A stretch of DNA of 64,000 nucleotides, from positions 248,001 to 312,000 of the forward strand of contig CAWEPQ010000019.1 of assembly GCA_963811055.1 (NCBI GenBank). Reading direction: 5' to 3'. Below, piece by piece: positions 1 through 8,434 of this stretch. The first letter of the stretch is position 1. Each line of letters begins with the position of its first letter. Under the pieces are notes generated by a model, which did no database searches, was not told the origin of the DNA, and saw only the letters and a program-made list of their open reading frames with translations. The DNA is from JACVRW01 sp963811055 (GTDB taxonomy: Bacteria > Actinomycetota > Thermoleophilia > Solirubrobacterales > Thermoleophilaceae). The translations under genes and the position numbers were made by a program.

Positions 1-1667
1 TTGATCTGCTGCGGGTGACGGCGTGCGGGGAGGAACCCGCGCCACTCGTGCGCGCCGCGCCCGTCGGTGGGCAGGCTGGGGTCCACTCCGGGCGCGCGGA
101 TCGGCAGCCGGCCCGCCGAGAACATGGCGATGTCGCGGTCGTCCGCGTAGGCCACGTTGAACGTGAACGGCGATGACGCGGCGGAGCGCAGGAACTGACG
201 CGCGCCGCGTGGCCGGTTCATCGAGAGGTCCTGGAAGAGGAGCTGCCAAAGGATGTCCCGGCCCCGGCTCGAGCGCTTCTCGGTGATGGCCACCCGCTTG
301 CCGCCGACCGTCGCGTAGCCGGTCACCGGTCCGTGGACCGTGGTGCGGAAGCTCACCCGCCGCCCGGCGAGGGTGCCCGCGTTGAACGTGCCCATCGGGC
401 GGCAGCGGCCCTTGTAGCGGTAGCGGGTGTCGCTGCCGCAGAGGGTCTCCACGTACTCGTCGATCATGTCGTTGCCGGCCGAGGTGAGGCTCCAGGCGAA
501 GTCCTGGCCGCGGCCGATGAGCATGTATCCGGGGAAGCCCGGGGCGCTCGCCCCGCGCGTGTCGATGCCTCCGCCGTGCAGATCCATCTCGAGCGTCAGG
601 CCCGGGTAGAAGTAGCCGATCTGGGGTCCGGCCACGAAGAGCGGATGGCCCGTGGCCGACCGCTTGGCGCCGACCATCAGGAAGTTGCTCGCGTGCGGTG
701 GGCTGGGCATCACGGCGGTGCGGGCGCGAGCGCTCGCGGCCGGGGCCGAGTCCCACGCCCGGAAGCTCCCCGCATCGAGCACCCTGTTGCCGGTCCGCCG
801 CCGCGGCAGACGGTTCTGGTACGGGAAGCTCTTCTCGATGGTCACGGGCGCCTCGGGGTCGAGCCGCTCGCGCAGATCGGTCCAGACGCTCGTGCCGCGA
901 CGGCGCCCCAGCCGTTTCTCGAGGCTGTCGAGGAACATCGAGCGGGAGGCCTCGTCGCCACCCCCGCGCCCGAAGAGCCGCCCGGCGAAGGCGTTCACGG
1001 CGTACACGTCGTTGCGCGTCAGGGGCTTGTCGGGACGGTCGGTGGCGCGGTAGTACGCGTTGCCGCCGGCGATGTACGCGTCGATGTCGCGCAGGAGCTG
1101 GCGGCCCTTTCTCCCCTGCCGGCGGAGCAGGCCGGTCTGGCGGGCGAGGAAGGCCTCGGTCTGGCGGCTCGGCTCGAAGCGCTGGCCGGAGAGCGCCACG
1201 CCGAAGGGGTCGAGGCCGGGCACGTCGAGCGCCGCGAGCGCCGTGGCGTTGCGAGCCAGGCCGATCAGGAGGTAGCGGTCCTCGATCGTCACCCAGCCGG
1301 CGCCCCAGGCCACGTCGGCGCGCGTCTTACCGGTGATGTGCGGCACGTTCCAGCGATCCCGCACGATCCGGACGCCCGGACGCGGCACGGCCTCCCTGCG
1401 GGTGGGTCCCTGGCCGCGCGTTCCGAACGTCTCGGGCTTGAAGTACTTGATCAGGTCCGAGTCACGCACCGACCCGAAGAGCGGAGTCAGGCGGTCGTAC
1501 ATCAGAGCCTGGTCGTCGGCCTCCGGCGGTGGCGGCACCGCCCCGTACTGACCCGAGGGGATCACGTTTCGCGCGAAGCCGGCGTAGTCCCTGGCTAGTG
1601 CGGACGGGGAGGCGGCGAGCGCGACGACCGCGACCGCGAGGACCGAGCGCACGACGACCGAAGTCAC
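1..1667 (-). CDS. Penicillin acylase family secreted hydrolase (C-terminus beyond the window)
   Basis: N-terminal nucleophile hydrolase of the penicillin/cephalosporin acylase type, which cleaves amide bonds of acylated substrates outside the cytoplasm. Translation from the GTG at 1665-1667 gives a Sec-type signal peptide (about residues 1-26, ending near A-L-A), then the alpha-chain segment with V-R-D-R-W-N-V-P-H and W-G-A-G-W-V. The autoproteolytic site is visible as A-S-N-F-L-M-V-G-A-K-R; its Ser, about residue 326, would become the N-terminus of the beta chain. The beta chain runs off the left edge after about 230 residues. In many bacteria such enzymes degrade acyl-homoserine lactones or antibiotics; the substrate here cannot be read from sequence. 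It is divergent from the CDGSH gene, with about 32 bp between starts. Confidence 0.85.
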   Translation of the reverse strand, partial: MTSVVVRSVLAVAVVALAASPSALARDYAGFARNVIPSGQYGAVPPPPEADDQALMYDRLTPLFGSVRDSDLIKYFKPETFGTRGQGPTRREAVPRPGVRIVRDRWNVPHITGKTRADVAWGAGWVTIEDRYLLIGLARNATALAALDVPGLDPFGVALSGQRFEPSRQTEAFLARQTGLLRRQGRKGRQLLRDIDAYIAGGNAYYRATDRPDKPLTRNDVYAVNAFAGRLFGRGGGDEASRSMFLDSLEKRLGRRRGTSVWTDLRERLDPEAPVTIEKSFPYQNRLPRRRTGNRVLDAGSFRAWDSAPAASARARTAVMPSPPHASNFLMVGAKRSATGHPLFVAGPQIGYFYPGLTLEMDLHGGGIDTRGASAPGFPGYMLIGRGQDFAWSLTSAGNDMIDEYVETLCGSDTRYRYKGRCRPMGTFNAGTLAGRRVSFRTTVHGPVTGYATVGGKRVAITEKRSSRGRDILWQLLFQDLSMNRPRGARQFLRSAASSPFTFNVAYADDRDIAMFSAGRLPIRAPGVDPSLPTDGRGAHEWRGFLPARRHPQQI

Positions 1668-1699
1668 GGCCCGGAAGGTACCCCCTTACGCTGTGATCC

Positions 1700-1916
1700 A
1701 TGCATCCCGTCGAGATCAAGGCGCGTCACAACGGGCCGTACAAGGTCACCGGGCCGATCCGTCTCATAGACGCGGACGGCAACGAGTACGACCTCGGGGA
1801 GGATGGCGAGCCGATCGTCCTCTGTCGCTGCGGTCAGTCGGCGACCAAGCCGTTCTGCGACAGCACCCACAAGAAGATCGGGTTCCGGCGCAGAGGAGCG
1901 CGCGGACGGCGGCTAG
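1700..1916 (+). CDS. CDGSH iron-sulfur domain protein (3' end uncertain)
   Basis: Small 2Fe-2S protein of the CDGSH family. The ATG at 1700 starts a domain with R-H-N-G-P-Y-K-V-T-G, and the cluster-binding part reads C-R-C-G-Q...F-C-D-S-T-H, i.e. the Cys-x-Cys...Cys-x2-x-His (3 Cys, 1 His) arrangement, followed by K-K-I-G-F. Family members are about 65-80 residues. After the domain the frame stays open to 2830, antisense to the next gene, which is implausible for this family. A TAG at 1914-1916 lies in another frame, and a one-base shift after about 1880 would end the protein there at about 72 residues. The end given here is that inferred stop, not the stop of the literal frame. Confidence 0.65.
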
Positions 1917-3557
1917 GCCGCCGCGGCCACGAAGGCCTGAAGGGCGTCGGCGTCCGGCGCGGGGTCGAGCGGGAGCTCCGGCGGCTCGTTGTCGGCCAGC
2001 CAGCCCCACACGATGCGCAGCTCGTCCACCTCGCCTGCCGGCACCGGCGCCCGCTTGCCGCCCTCGAGTCGTCCCAGCGCGGCCTGCGTGCGCTCCACGA
2101 GCTCGGAGTGCCCCGGCAGCGGCCCCCAGTCGGCCAGCCGCCCCCGCACGATCCAGAAGGCGTCGAAGCGCGGCTTCACCGGATGGCGCGCCAGCATCAG
2201 CCGCGGCGCGGTGTGCGTGGCACGCAGGATGCCCTCGAGCCGCTCGAGCACCCAGGCGAGCCGGCCGCGCCGTCGCAGGAGCGCGGCGGCGCGCTCGTAG
2301 CGCCGGTCGGCCGATGCCTCCGCGATCCGGCGGTCGATCTCCTCGAGCAGCCGGCCGCCCGGCTCGGGTCCCTCGAACAGCCCGAGCGCCAGGTCGAGCT
2401 GGCGCCGGTAGGCGTTGGGGTCGAGGTCGCCCAGGCACGGCGACACGCAGCGCCCCATCTGGCCGTAGACGGACGGGTTCTCACGCAGGTGCAGCGTGCG
2501 CCCGCAGTGGCGCAGCCGGTAGAGCGAGGTGAGCTGGTCGGCCAGCTCGGCCGCGAGCGCGCGGCTGCCGAGCGGCCCCACGTTCACGGCGTTGCCGCCC
2601 GCGGGCGCGGCGGCCACCTCCAGCACCGGGTACGGGATGTCGAGCCGGCAGCGCAGGAACACGTGGCGATCTGTGCGCTTGAGCTTGCGGTTGCCGGCCG
2701 GCTGCCAGGTCTTGATCAGCCGGTTCTCGAGTACGAGCGCCCCCAGCTCCGAGTTGGTGGGGCGGTAGTCCACGATCTCCGCGCGCTCGGTCCAGCCGGC
2801 GGGCGCGCAGAAGTGGGCGCGCGCCCGTGAGCGAAGCGATACCGACTTGCCCACGTACAGCGGGCGGCCCGCGGTCGTCCCTGAACACGTACACGCCCGG
2901 GTCGTCCGGGAGCGTCGAGAGGTCGGGCCGCTCGGCCTTCGGGATCCGCTCAGCCGGCTCGGTCTTCCGCGCTCGCCGGCGCGAGCGCATCAGGTCGAGC
3001 GCCTCCGCCACCGTCACGGCGTTCGCGCACAGGCGCGGGAACAGGGCGCAGAACACGCGCGCGCAGGTCAGCGCGTCGGGCAGCGCCCGGTGCACCTCGT
3101 TCACCTCGATGCCGAGCCCCTCGGCCAGGGGCGCCAGCGCCCGGCGGCGCGCCAGCGGGGCGAACCGGCGCGCGAGCTGGACCGTGCATAGCGTGGGCGG
3201 CGCCGGCCATTCGAGGCCGGCGCGCTCGAACGCCTGCCTGAGCACGCGCCTGTCGAAGTTCGCGCTGTGCGCGATCAGCACGCGGCCTCTCAGAAGCTCG
3301 GCCACCTCGGGCAGCACCTCGGCGGGCGTGGGCGCGCCGTCGACCATCCCCTGCGTGATCCCGGTGAAGCGCTCGATCCCGCGCGAGAGCGGCCGCTCGG
3401 GTCGTACCAGCGAGTCGTAGGTCTCGTGCAGCTCGCCGCCTCCCACGAGCACGGCGCCCACCTCGGTGATCTCGCACAACTCCCCGCCGAGCCCATTGGT
3501 CTCGGTGTCCAGCGCGACGAACTCGGCGCCGGCCACGGGTTGCTCGAGCAGCTTCAC
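1913..3557 (-). pseudogene. DnaQ-like DEDDh exonuclease fused to a UvrC-like GIY-YIG region, frameshifted
   Basis: Two-domain DNA-repair-type nuclease. The N-terminal half (GTG start at 3557) is a DEDDh 3'-5' exonuclease: L-D-T-E-T-N (ExoI), H-S-A-N-F-D (ExoII) and H-R-A-L-P-D (ExoIII). The linker then enters a GIY-YIG fold (D-P-G-V-Y-V-F), whose continuation, R-P-L-Y-V-G-K-S and the UvrC-like helical part (S-P-C-L-G-D), is in another frame, translatable from about 2854 to 1913. The junction near 2865-2872 reads C-G-C-G-G-G-C-C on the coding strand; removing one G restores a single protein of about 548 residues. Such fusions are typical of actinobacteria, supporting a formerly or actually intact gene. 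It converges on the CDGSH gene. Confidence 0.8.
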
Positions 3558-3649
3558 CGAGCCGATGCAATCTACGCCGGCGGACGGATGGAAACGGGCC
3601 TTGCAGGTCGGGGGGTGAAGCCGTCCACCCGCGCGCTTAGCCTCGCTGC

Positions 3650-4984
3650 ATGGCCCGCTCCAGCGTCCTCTTCGCCTGCTCCGCGTGCGGGCACGAGAGT
3701 CCCAAGTGGCACGGACGCTGCCCGGGCTGCGGGGAGTGGAACACGTTCGTGGAGGAGCAGCGCGCCGCCGCGCCCGCGGGGCGCCCGGCGCGCTCAGGTA
3801 AGGCGCTGCGCCCCGTGACCCTCGCCGAAGTGGAGGTGGCCGCGGTCGCGCGGATGAGCATGGGCATCGGCGAGCTCGACCGCGTGCTCGGTGGCGGCCT
3901 GGTGCCGGGATCGCTCGTGCTGATCGGCGGCTCGCCCGGCATCGGCAAGTCCACGCTCACCTGTGCGGCGCTCGGAAACCTGGCGGCGGCGGGGCACAAG
4001 GTGCTCTACGTGTCCGGCGAGGAGTCGGCGGCGCAGGTGAAGCTGCGCGCCGAGCGCCTGGGCCCGAACGCCCTGCAGGTCCCGATCGTGGCGGAGACCG
4101 ACCTCGACAGCGTGGTGGCCACGATCGAGGCGGAGCGCCCCGACGCCTGCGTGATCGACTCGGTGCAGGTGCTGTACGACCCGGCGCTGACGGGGTCGGC
4201 CGGCTCCGTGGGCCAGGTGCGCGAGGTGGCCGGCCGGCTGATGCGGGTGGCCAAGGAGCGCGGCACGGCGGTGCTGCTGGTGGGCCACGTGACAAAGGAG
4301 GGGGCGATCGCAGGCCCGCGCGTGCTCGAGCACCTCGTTGACTGCGTGCTCAGCTTCGAGGGCGAGCGCGAGCGCGCCTACCGCACGCTGCGGGCGCTCA
4401 AGAACCGCTTCGGCTCGACCAACGAGGTTGGGGTGTTCGAGATGCGCGACAGCGGCCTGGTGGAGGTCGAGGACGCGTCGGCGCGCTTCGTGGCCGAGGC
4501 CACCCACGCGCCGGGCTCCGTGGTGCTCTGCGCGATGGAGGGGTCGCGCCCGCTGCTCGTGGAGGTACAGGCGCTCGTGGCGCCGAGTGAGCTGGCGCAG
4601 CCGCGCCGCGTGGCCAACGGGGTGGACCGCAACCGGCTGGCGCTGATCCTGGCGGTGCTGGCCCGGCACGGCGGCGTGCGCCTGGGCGGCAGCGACGTGT
4701 TCGTGTCGATCGCCGGTGGCGTGCGCGTGGAGGAGCCGGGCGCCGACCTGGCGATCGCCCTGGCGCTGGCCTCGGCGGCGAACGGCGTGGACGGGGCAGC
4801 CGGCCAGCCGCCCGCGGCGTTCGGCGAGCTGGGCCTGACGGGCGAGCTCCGCCAGGCGGCCCACACCGACCGCCGCCTCGCCGAGGCCCGCAAGTTCGGT
4901 CTCACGAACATCCTCCACCCAAGCCCCGCCCTGACGACGCTTGCCGCCGCCCTGCAGGGCACCCGCGCGGCAAAAGCCGCGTAA
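3650..4984 (+). CDS. radA: DNA repair protein RadA (Sms)
   Basis: RecA-like ATPase that promotes branch migration of recombination intermediates. Residues C10, C13, C24 and C27 form the N-terminal zinc finger; Walker A G-S-P-G-I-G-K-S-T lies at about 94-102; the RadA signature K-N-R-F-G-S-T-N-E is present near residue 250; and the C-terminal third is the Lon-protease-like domain. Its length of 444 residues is normal. It is the first gene of a rightward group with disA and carD, an arrangement common in Gram-positive bacteria where RadA and DisA act together at stalled or branched DNA. A GC-rich spacer of about 230 bp separates it from disA. Confidence 0.97.
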   Translation: MARSSVLFACSACGHESPKWHGRCPGCGEWNTFVEEQRAAAPAGRPARSGKALRPVTLAEVEVAAVARMSMGIGELDRVLGGGLVPGSLVLIGGSPGIGKSTLTCAALGNLAAAGHKVLYVSGEESAAQVKLRAERLGPNALQVPIVAETDLDSVVATIEAERPDACVIDSVQVLYDPALTGSAGSVGQVREVAGRLMRVAKERGTAVLLVGHVTKEGAIAGPRVLEHLVDCVLSFEGERERAYRTLRALKNRFGSTNEVGVFEMRDSGLVEVEDASARFVAEATHAPGSVVLCAMEGSRPLLVEVQALVAPSELAQPRRVANGVDRNRLALILAVLARHGGVRLGGSDVFVSIAGGVRVEEPGADLAIALALASAANGVDGAAGQPPAAFGELGLTGELRQAAHTDRRLAEARKFGLTNILHPSPALTTLAAALQGTRAAKAA

Positions 4985-5075
4985 GAGCCCACAAGCTCAG
5001 CGAAGAAGCCCGAAGAAGGCCGGTCCCGGAGCCAAAAACGCCCGTGTGCGGGTGGCGCGCGGAGCCTTCCCCGGA

Positions 5076-5095
5076 CGGGTGCGCTGTTGCACCCG
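5076..5095 (+). terminator. Hairpin in the radA-disA spacer
   Basis: Perfect inverted repeat CGGGTGC / GCACCCG with a six-base loop. A smaller CCCG-TGTG-CGGG hairpin lies just upstream at 5041-5052. There is no U-tract, as is usual in high-GC genomes, so it could be a terminator for radA or an attenuator in the disA leader. Confidence 0.4.
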
Positions 5096-5216
5096 GAGCG
5101 GGGAGGGCGAAGCAGCGACAGGACCCGCACCCGGAAACGCCGGTCCCTCGCCCTTAAAGCCCGCACAACGCCAAAAACGGCGCGCCCTGAGCCCCGTTCG
5201 CGTAGAATTCGCATGT

Positions 5217-6326
5217 ATGCCGTATGCCGGGGACGACGGAGGAGAGCTCGAAGCCCGGCAAGAGCCCCGGTTGGTCAGGGCGCTCGAGATGGTCGCGCCG
5301 GGCACTGCCGTCCGGGAGGGTCTCGACAACATCGTCCCCGCCAGGACCGGCGCTCTCATCTGCCTGGGCGAGTCGGAGGAGCTCGGGTTCCTGCTCTCCG
5401 GCGGCGTCAAGGTCGACGTGGACTACACGCCCCAGCTGCTCTACCAGCTGGCGAAGATGGACGGCGCGATCATCCTCGCCGCGAACAGCACGAAGATCCT
5501 CTGGGCGAACGTCCAGCTCATGCCGGATCCCACGATCCTGTCGCTCGAGACGGGCACCCGGCACCGCACCGCGGAACGCGTGTCCAAGCAGACCGACGCG
5601 CTCGTGATCGCCATCTCCGCCGGACGCGGCGTGGTCTCGCTCTACCTCGACGGCGCCAAGTACATCCTCGAGGACATCCCGGTGGTGCTGGCCAAGGCCA
5701 ACCAGGCGCTGGCCACGCTCGACAAGTACCGCAGCCGTCTCGATCAGGTGTCCACCCGGCTCACCGCGCTCGAGTTCGAGGGAGGCGTGACGCTGCACGA
5801 CGTGCTCACCGTGCTCCAGCGCGCTGAGCTCGTGACCCGGATGGCGGTCGAGATCGAGCGCTACATCGTGGAGCTCGGGGCCGAGGGCCGGCTGATCGAG
5901 ATGCAGCTCGAGGAGACGATGGTCGGCGTGGCCGCCGACAAGTCGGCGCTGGTGCGCGACTACATCGTCGAGGGCTCCGACGAGGCGCACGCGGGAGTGC
6001 TGGACGCGCTCGCGCGGCTGCCCCATCAAGACTTGCTCGACTTCGGACGGCTGGCCGAGCTGCTCGGCTACGACCGCAAGCTCAACACCCTGGACCATCC
6101 GGCCGCGCCACGCGGCCACCGCATCCTCGGGCGCATACCGCGCCTCCCGAGGATGGTGGTGCACAGCATCGTGGCCGAGTTCAGCTCGCTGGACGAGATC
6201 CTCGCCGCAGGCGACGCGGAGCTCGAGTCGGTGGAGGGAGTTGGGGACGTACGCGCGAAGGACATCCGCGAGGGCCTTCGCCGCCTGCAGGAGATCAATC
6301 TCGTGGATCGATATCTACAGACCTGA
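5217..6326 (+). CDS. disA: DNA integrity scanning protein / diadenylate cyclase DisA
   Basis: Makes the second messenger c-di-AMP from two ATP and slides on DNA, pausing at branched structures. The DAC domain carries both catalytic motifs, D-G-A at residues 82-84 and G-T-R-H-R at 113-117. A helical linker follows, then a C-terminal helix-hairpin-helix DNA-binding region (V-E-G-V-G-D-V-R-A). The ATG at 5217 gives 369 residues, close to the usual 355-360. The frame is open further upstream, but that part is low-complexity and not family-like, so it is not included. It sits between radA and carD. Confidence 0.95.
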   Translation: MPYAGDDGGELEARQEPRLVRALEMVAPGTAVREGLDNIVPARTGALICLGESEELGFLLSGGVKVDVDYTPQLLYQLAKMDGAIILAANSTKILWANVQLMPDPTILSLETGTRHRTAERVSKQTDALVIAISAGRGVVSLYLDGAKYILEDIPVVLAKANQALATLDKYRSRLDQVSTRLTALEFEGGVTLHDVLTVLQRAELVTRMAVEIERYIVELGAEGRLIEMQLEETMVGVAADKSALVRDYIVEGSDEAHAGVLDALARLPHQDLLDFGRLAELLGYDRKLNTLDHPAAPRGHRILGRIPRLPRMVVHSIVAEFSSLDEILAAGDAELESVEGVGDVRAKDIREGLRRLQEINLVDRYLQT

Positions 6327-6384
6327 TGGGGAACAGCGGCGCATGAGCGCCGCACCTACGTAGGAGGGCATCATTAGCGACGCA

Positions 6385-6951
6385 GTGTTGGAGCAGGAAA
6401 TCGTCGAGGACCTCGAGATTGCACGGCCCCCAGCCGTGTACGAGATCGGGGATCAGGTCGTATATCCCCACCACGGGGCCGGCTTGGTCCTGAAGAAGGA
6501 GATGAAGGAGGTGCTGGGCGAGAAGCGCCAGTACCTGACCATCAAAATCCTCCACAACAACATGACGGTGATGGTGCCGTGTGAGAACGCCGATCGTGCC
6601 GGGCTGCGGCGCGTGATCGGTGAGGACGACGTGAAGAAGGTGCTCGCCGTCCTTCGCGATGACGTGAGCCAGATGCCGAAGAACTGGAATCGGCGGTTCA
6701 AGCACAACCGCGAGAAGATCAAGACGGGCGACGTCTTCGAGCTTGCCGAGGTGGTCCGCAACCTGGCCATCCGGGAGACCGAGAAGGGTCTCTCCACCGG
6801 GGAGAAGCAGATGTACACGCGGGCCAAGAAGATCCTCGCCTCCGAGCTGATGTACGCGCTCGACATGGAAGAGGACGAGGCGGAGAGCCACCTCGAGGGG
6901 CTCATCAGCGAGGCGCACACGAGCCGGCACCCCGCGCCCGCCACGGCGTAG
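6385..6951 (+). CDS. carD: CarD family transcriptional regulator
   Basis: RNA-polymerase-binding regulator that stabilises open promoter complexes, notably at rRNA promoters. The N-terminal RNAP-interacting Tudor-like domain starts Y-E-I-G-D-Q-V-V-Y-P-H-H-G-A-G; the basic helical C-terminal DNA-binding domain (N-W-N-R-R-F-K...T-R-A-K-K-I-L) is complete. The GTG at 6385 lies 17 nt after a strong AGGAGG at 6362-6367, which is too far for good initiation. An in-frame ATT at 6373 is only 5 nt away and could be the real, rare start (adding four residues). The ispD start follows after 8 nt, so carD and the isoprenoid genes are probably co-transcribed. Confidence 0.93.
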   Translation: MLEQEIVEDLEIARPPAVYEIGDQVVYPHHGAGLVLKKEMKEVLGEKRQYLTIKILHNNMTVMVPCENADRAGLRRVIGEDDVKKVLAVLRDDVSQMPKNWNRRFKHNREKIKTGDVFELAEVVRNLAIRETEKGLSTGEKQMYTRAKKILASELMYALDMEEDEAESHLEGLISEAHTSRHPAPATA

Positions 6952-6959
6952 CTCACACC

Positions 6960-7598
6960 TTGTCCGTCGTCGGGATCATTCCCGCCGGCGGCAGCGGCGA
7001 ACGCCTTGGGGCTGATGGCCCCAAGGCGTTCGCCGTTCTTGCCGGCAAGCCCATGTTGGAATGGAGCCTCGCGGCCCTCGGCGGGGTGTGCGAGCGCGTG
7101 GTGGTGGCGGTGCCTCGGGGCTACGAGGACCCACCGGATCGCGTGCGTGGCGGCGAGAGCCGGTCGGCATCCGTCCGCAACGCCCTGGCGGCCGCGCCCG
7201 AGGCCACGGTGGCGGTCGTGCACGATGCCGCGCGACCGCTCGTCACGCACGAGCTGGTGGAGGCCTGCCTGCGCGGGCTCGAGGGCTGGGAGGCCGCGAT
7301 CGCGGCGGCGCGGATGACCGACACCGTGAAGGAGGACGACGGGACCGGCCGGGTGGTCCGCACCATCGCCCGCGACCGGCTCTGGGCCGTGCAGACGCCG
7401 CAGGTGTTCCGGGCCGACGTGCTGCGGCGCGCGCTCGACGTGAGCGAGAAGCGGCTGGCCGCCGCCACCGACGATGCCTCGCTCGTGGAGGAGAGCGGGG
7501 GTAGCGTACGGCTCGTGGAGGCGCCGCCCGAGAACATGAAGGTCACCACCGCGCTCGACCTGCGGGTGGCCGAGGCGATCCTCCTCTCGCGATGCTGA
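6960..7598 (+). CDS. ispD: 2-C-methyl-D-erythritol 4-phosphate cytidylyltransferase IspD
   Basis: Third step of the MEP isoprenoid pathway: MEP plus CTP to CDP-ME. The nucleotide-binding signature P-A-G-G-S-G-E-R-L-G is at the N-terminus, followed by G-P-K-A-F; further family motifs are V-H-D-A-A-R-P and the D-T-V-K segment. It has 212 residues, slightly short of the usual 225-235. It starts with TTG at 6960, 8 nt after carD. Its stop overlaps the next start (ATGCTGA). A perfect 17-bp inverted repeat lies inside its first 75 nucleotides (separate entry), which could affect its translation or transcription. Confidence 0.95.
   Translation: MSVVGIIPAGGSGERLGADGPKAFAVLAGKPMLEWSLAALGGVCERVVVAVPRGYEDPPDRVRGGESRSASVRNALAAAPEATVAVVHDAARPLVTHELVEACLRGLEGWEAAIAAARMTDTVKEDDGTGRVVRTIARDRLWAVQTPQVFRADVLRRALDVSEKRLAAATDDASLVEESGGSVRLVEAPPENMKVTTALDLRVAEAILLSRC
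6996..7034 (+). repeat. Perfect 17-bp inverted repeat inside the 5' end of ispD
   Basis: Arms GGCGAACGCCTTGGGGC (6996-7012) and its exact reverse complement (7018-7034) are separated by the five-base loop TGATG. The arms encode part of the conserved G-E-R-L-G-A and G-P-K-A-F-A motifs, so the repeat sits within functional codons. In mRNA it would form a very stable hairpin starting about 36 nt after the start codon. Confidence 0.9.
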
Positions 7599-8434
7599 CC
7601 GACTACCACGTGCACCTGCGGCCGGACGAGGACGACACCACGCCGGAGGCCTACTTCACGACGGCCAACGCCGAGCGCTACCGCAGCATCGCCGCCGAGC
7701 GCGGCATCGAGGAGCTGGGGGTGGCCGAGCACATCCACCGCTTCACCCAGTCGCTCGAGGTCTGGGGCCACCCCTGGTACCGCCACTGGGCGCGCGACGA
7801 CCTGGACGCGTACTGCGCGTTCGTCCGTGACGACACCGACCTGCGGCTCGGGATCGAGGCCGACTTCCTGCCCGGAGGCGAGGACCGTCTGGCGGCGGTG
7901 CTGGACGGACGCCCGTGGGACTACGTGGTCGGCTCCCTCCACTTCCTGAGCGACCACGCGGTGGACCTGCACGCCTACCCGGAGTGGCAGTCGTTCGACA
8001 TCTGGCGCTCGCAGGATCCCGAGAAGGTCTGGACGCTGTATTTCGAGACGCTGGGCGAGGCGGCGCGCTCCGGCCTGTTCGACATCCTTGCCCACCCCGA
8101 CCTCGTAAAGGTGTGGGGCGACCGCGTGCCGCGCCCGGAGGGCGATCTGCGTCGCTTCTACGAGCTGGCGATGGACGGGATCGCGGAGTCGGACGTGGCG
8201 ATCGAGGTGTCCACCGCCGGACTGCGCAAGCCGGTGGCCGAGGTCTACCCGGCGGCGGGGTTCCTCGAGCTCTGCCTGGCGGCCGGCCGGCCGGTGGCAC
8301 TGTCGAGCGACGCCCACGTGCCCGAGCAGCTCGGCCACGAGTACGAGCGGACGGTGGACTGGCTCCGTGGCCTGGGCGTGACCGAGCTGGCGGTCTTCGA
8401 GGGGCGCACCCGGCGGCTCGAGCCGCTCGGATGA
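7592..8434 (+). CDS. PHP-domain phosphoesterase (histidinol-phosphatase-like)
   Basis: Metal-dependent phosphoesterase of the PHP superfamily. The first metal motif is D-Y-H-V-H-L at residues 4-9, followed by G-V-A-E-H-I-H (about residue 49), G-S-L-H-F-L, A-H-P-D-L-V-K and a late S-S-D-A-H. That is the full PHP set seen in HisK-type histidinol phosphatases. With 280 residues it matches that family, but PHP proteins also hydrolyse other phosphates and the neighbours are not histidine genes. It overlaps ispD by 7 nt and ispF by 4 nt, so it is translationally coupled in the MEP operon. The physiological substrate is unknown. Confidence 0.85.
   Translation: MLTDYHVHLRPDEDDTTPEAYFTTANAERYRSIAAERGIEELGVAEHIHRFTQSLEVWGHPWYRHWARDDLDAYCAFVRDDTDLRLGIEADFLPGGEDRLAAVLDGRPWDYVVGSLHFLSDHAVDLHAYPEWQSFDIWRSQDPEKVWTLYFETLGEAARSGLFDILAHPDLVKVWGDRVPRPEGDLRRFYELAMDGIAESDVAIEVSTAGLRKPVAEVYPAAGFLELCLAAGRPVALSSDAHVPEQLGHEYERTVDWLRGLGVTELAVFEGRTRRLEPLG

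Noticed and set aside
333..1598. Long plus-strand open frame opposite the penicillin acylase gene
   Set aside because: Arg/Ala/His-rich antisense shadow typical of high-GC DNA; the minus-strand product has clear acylase motifs.
4941..5216. N-terminal extension of disA
   Set aside because: Low-complexity, overlaps the radA end, and disA homologues begin near the ATG at 5217.
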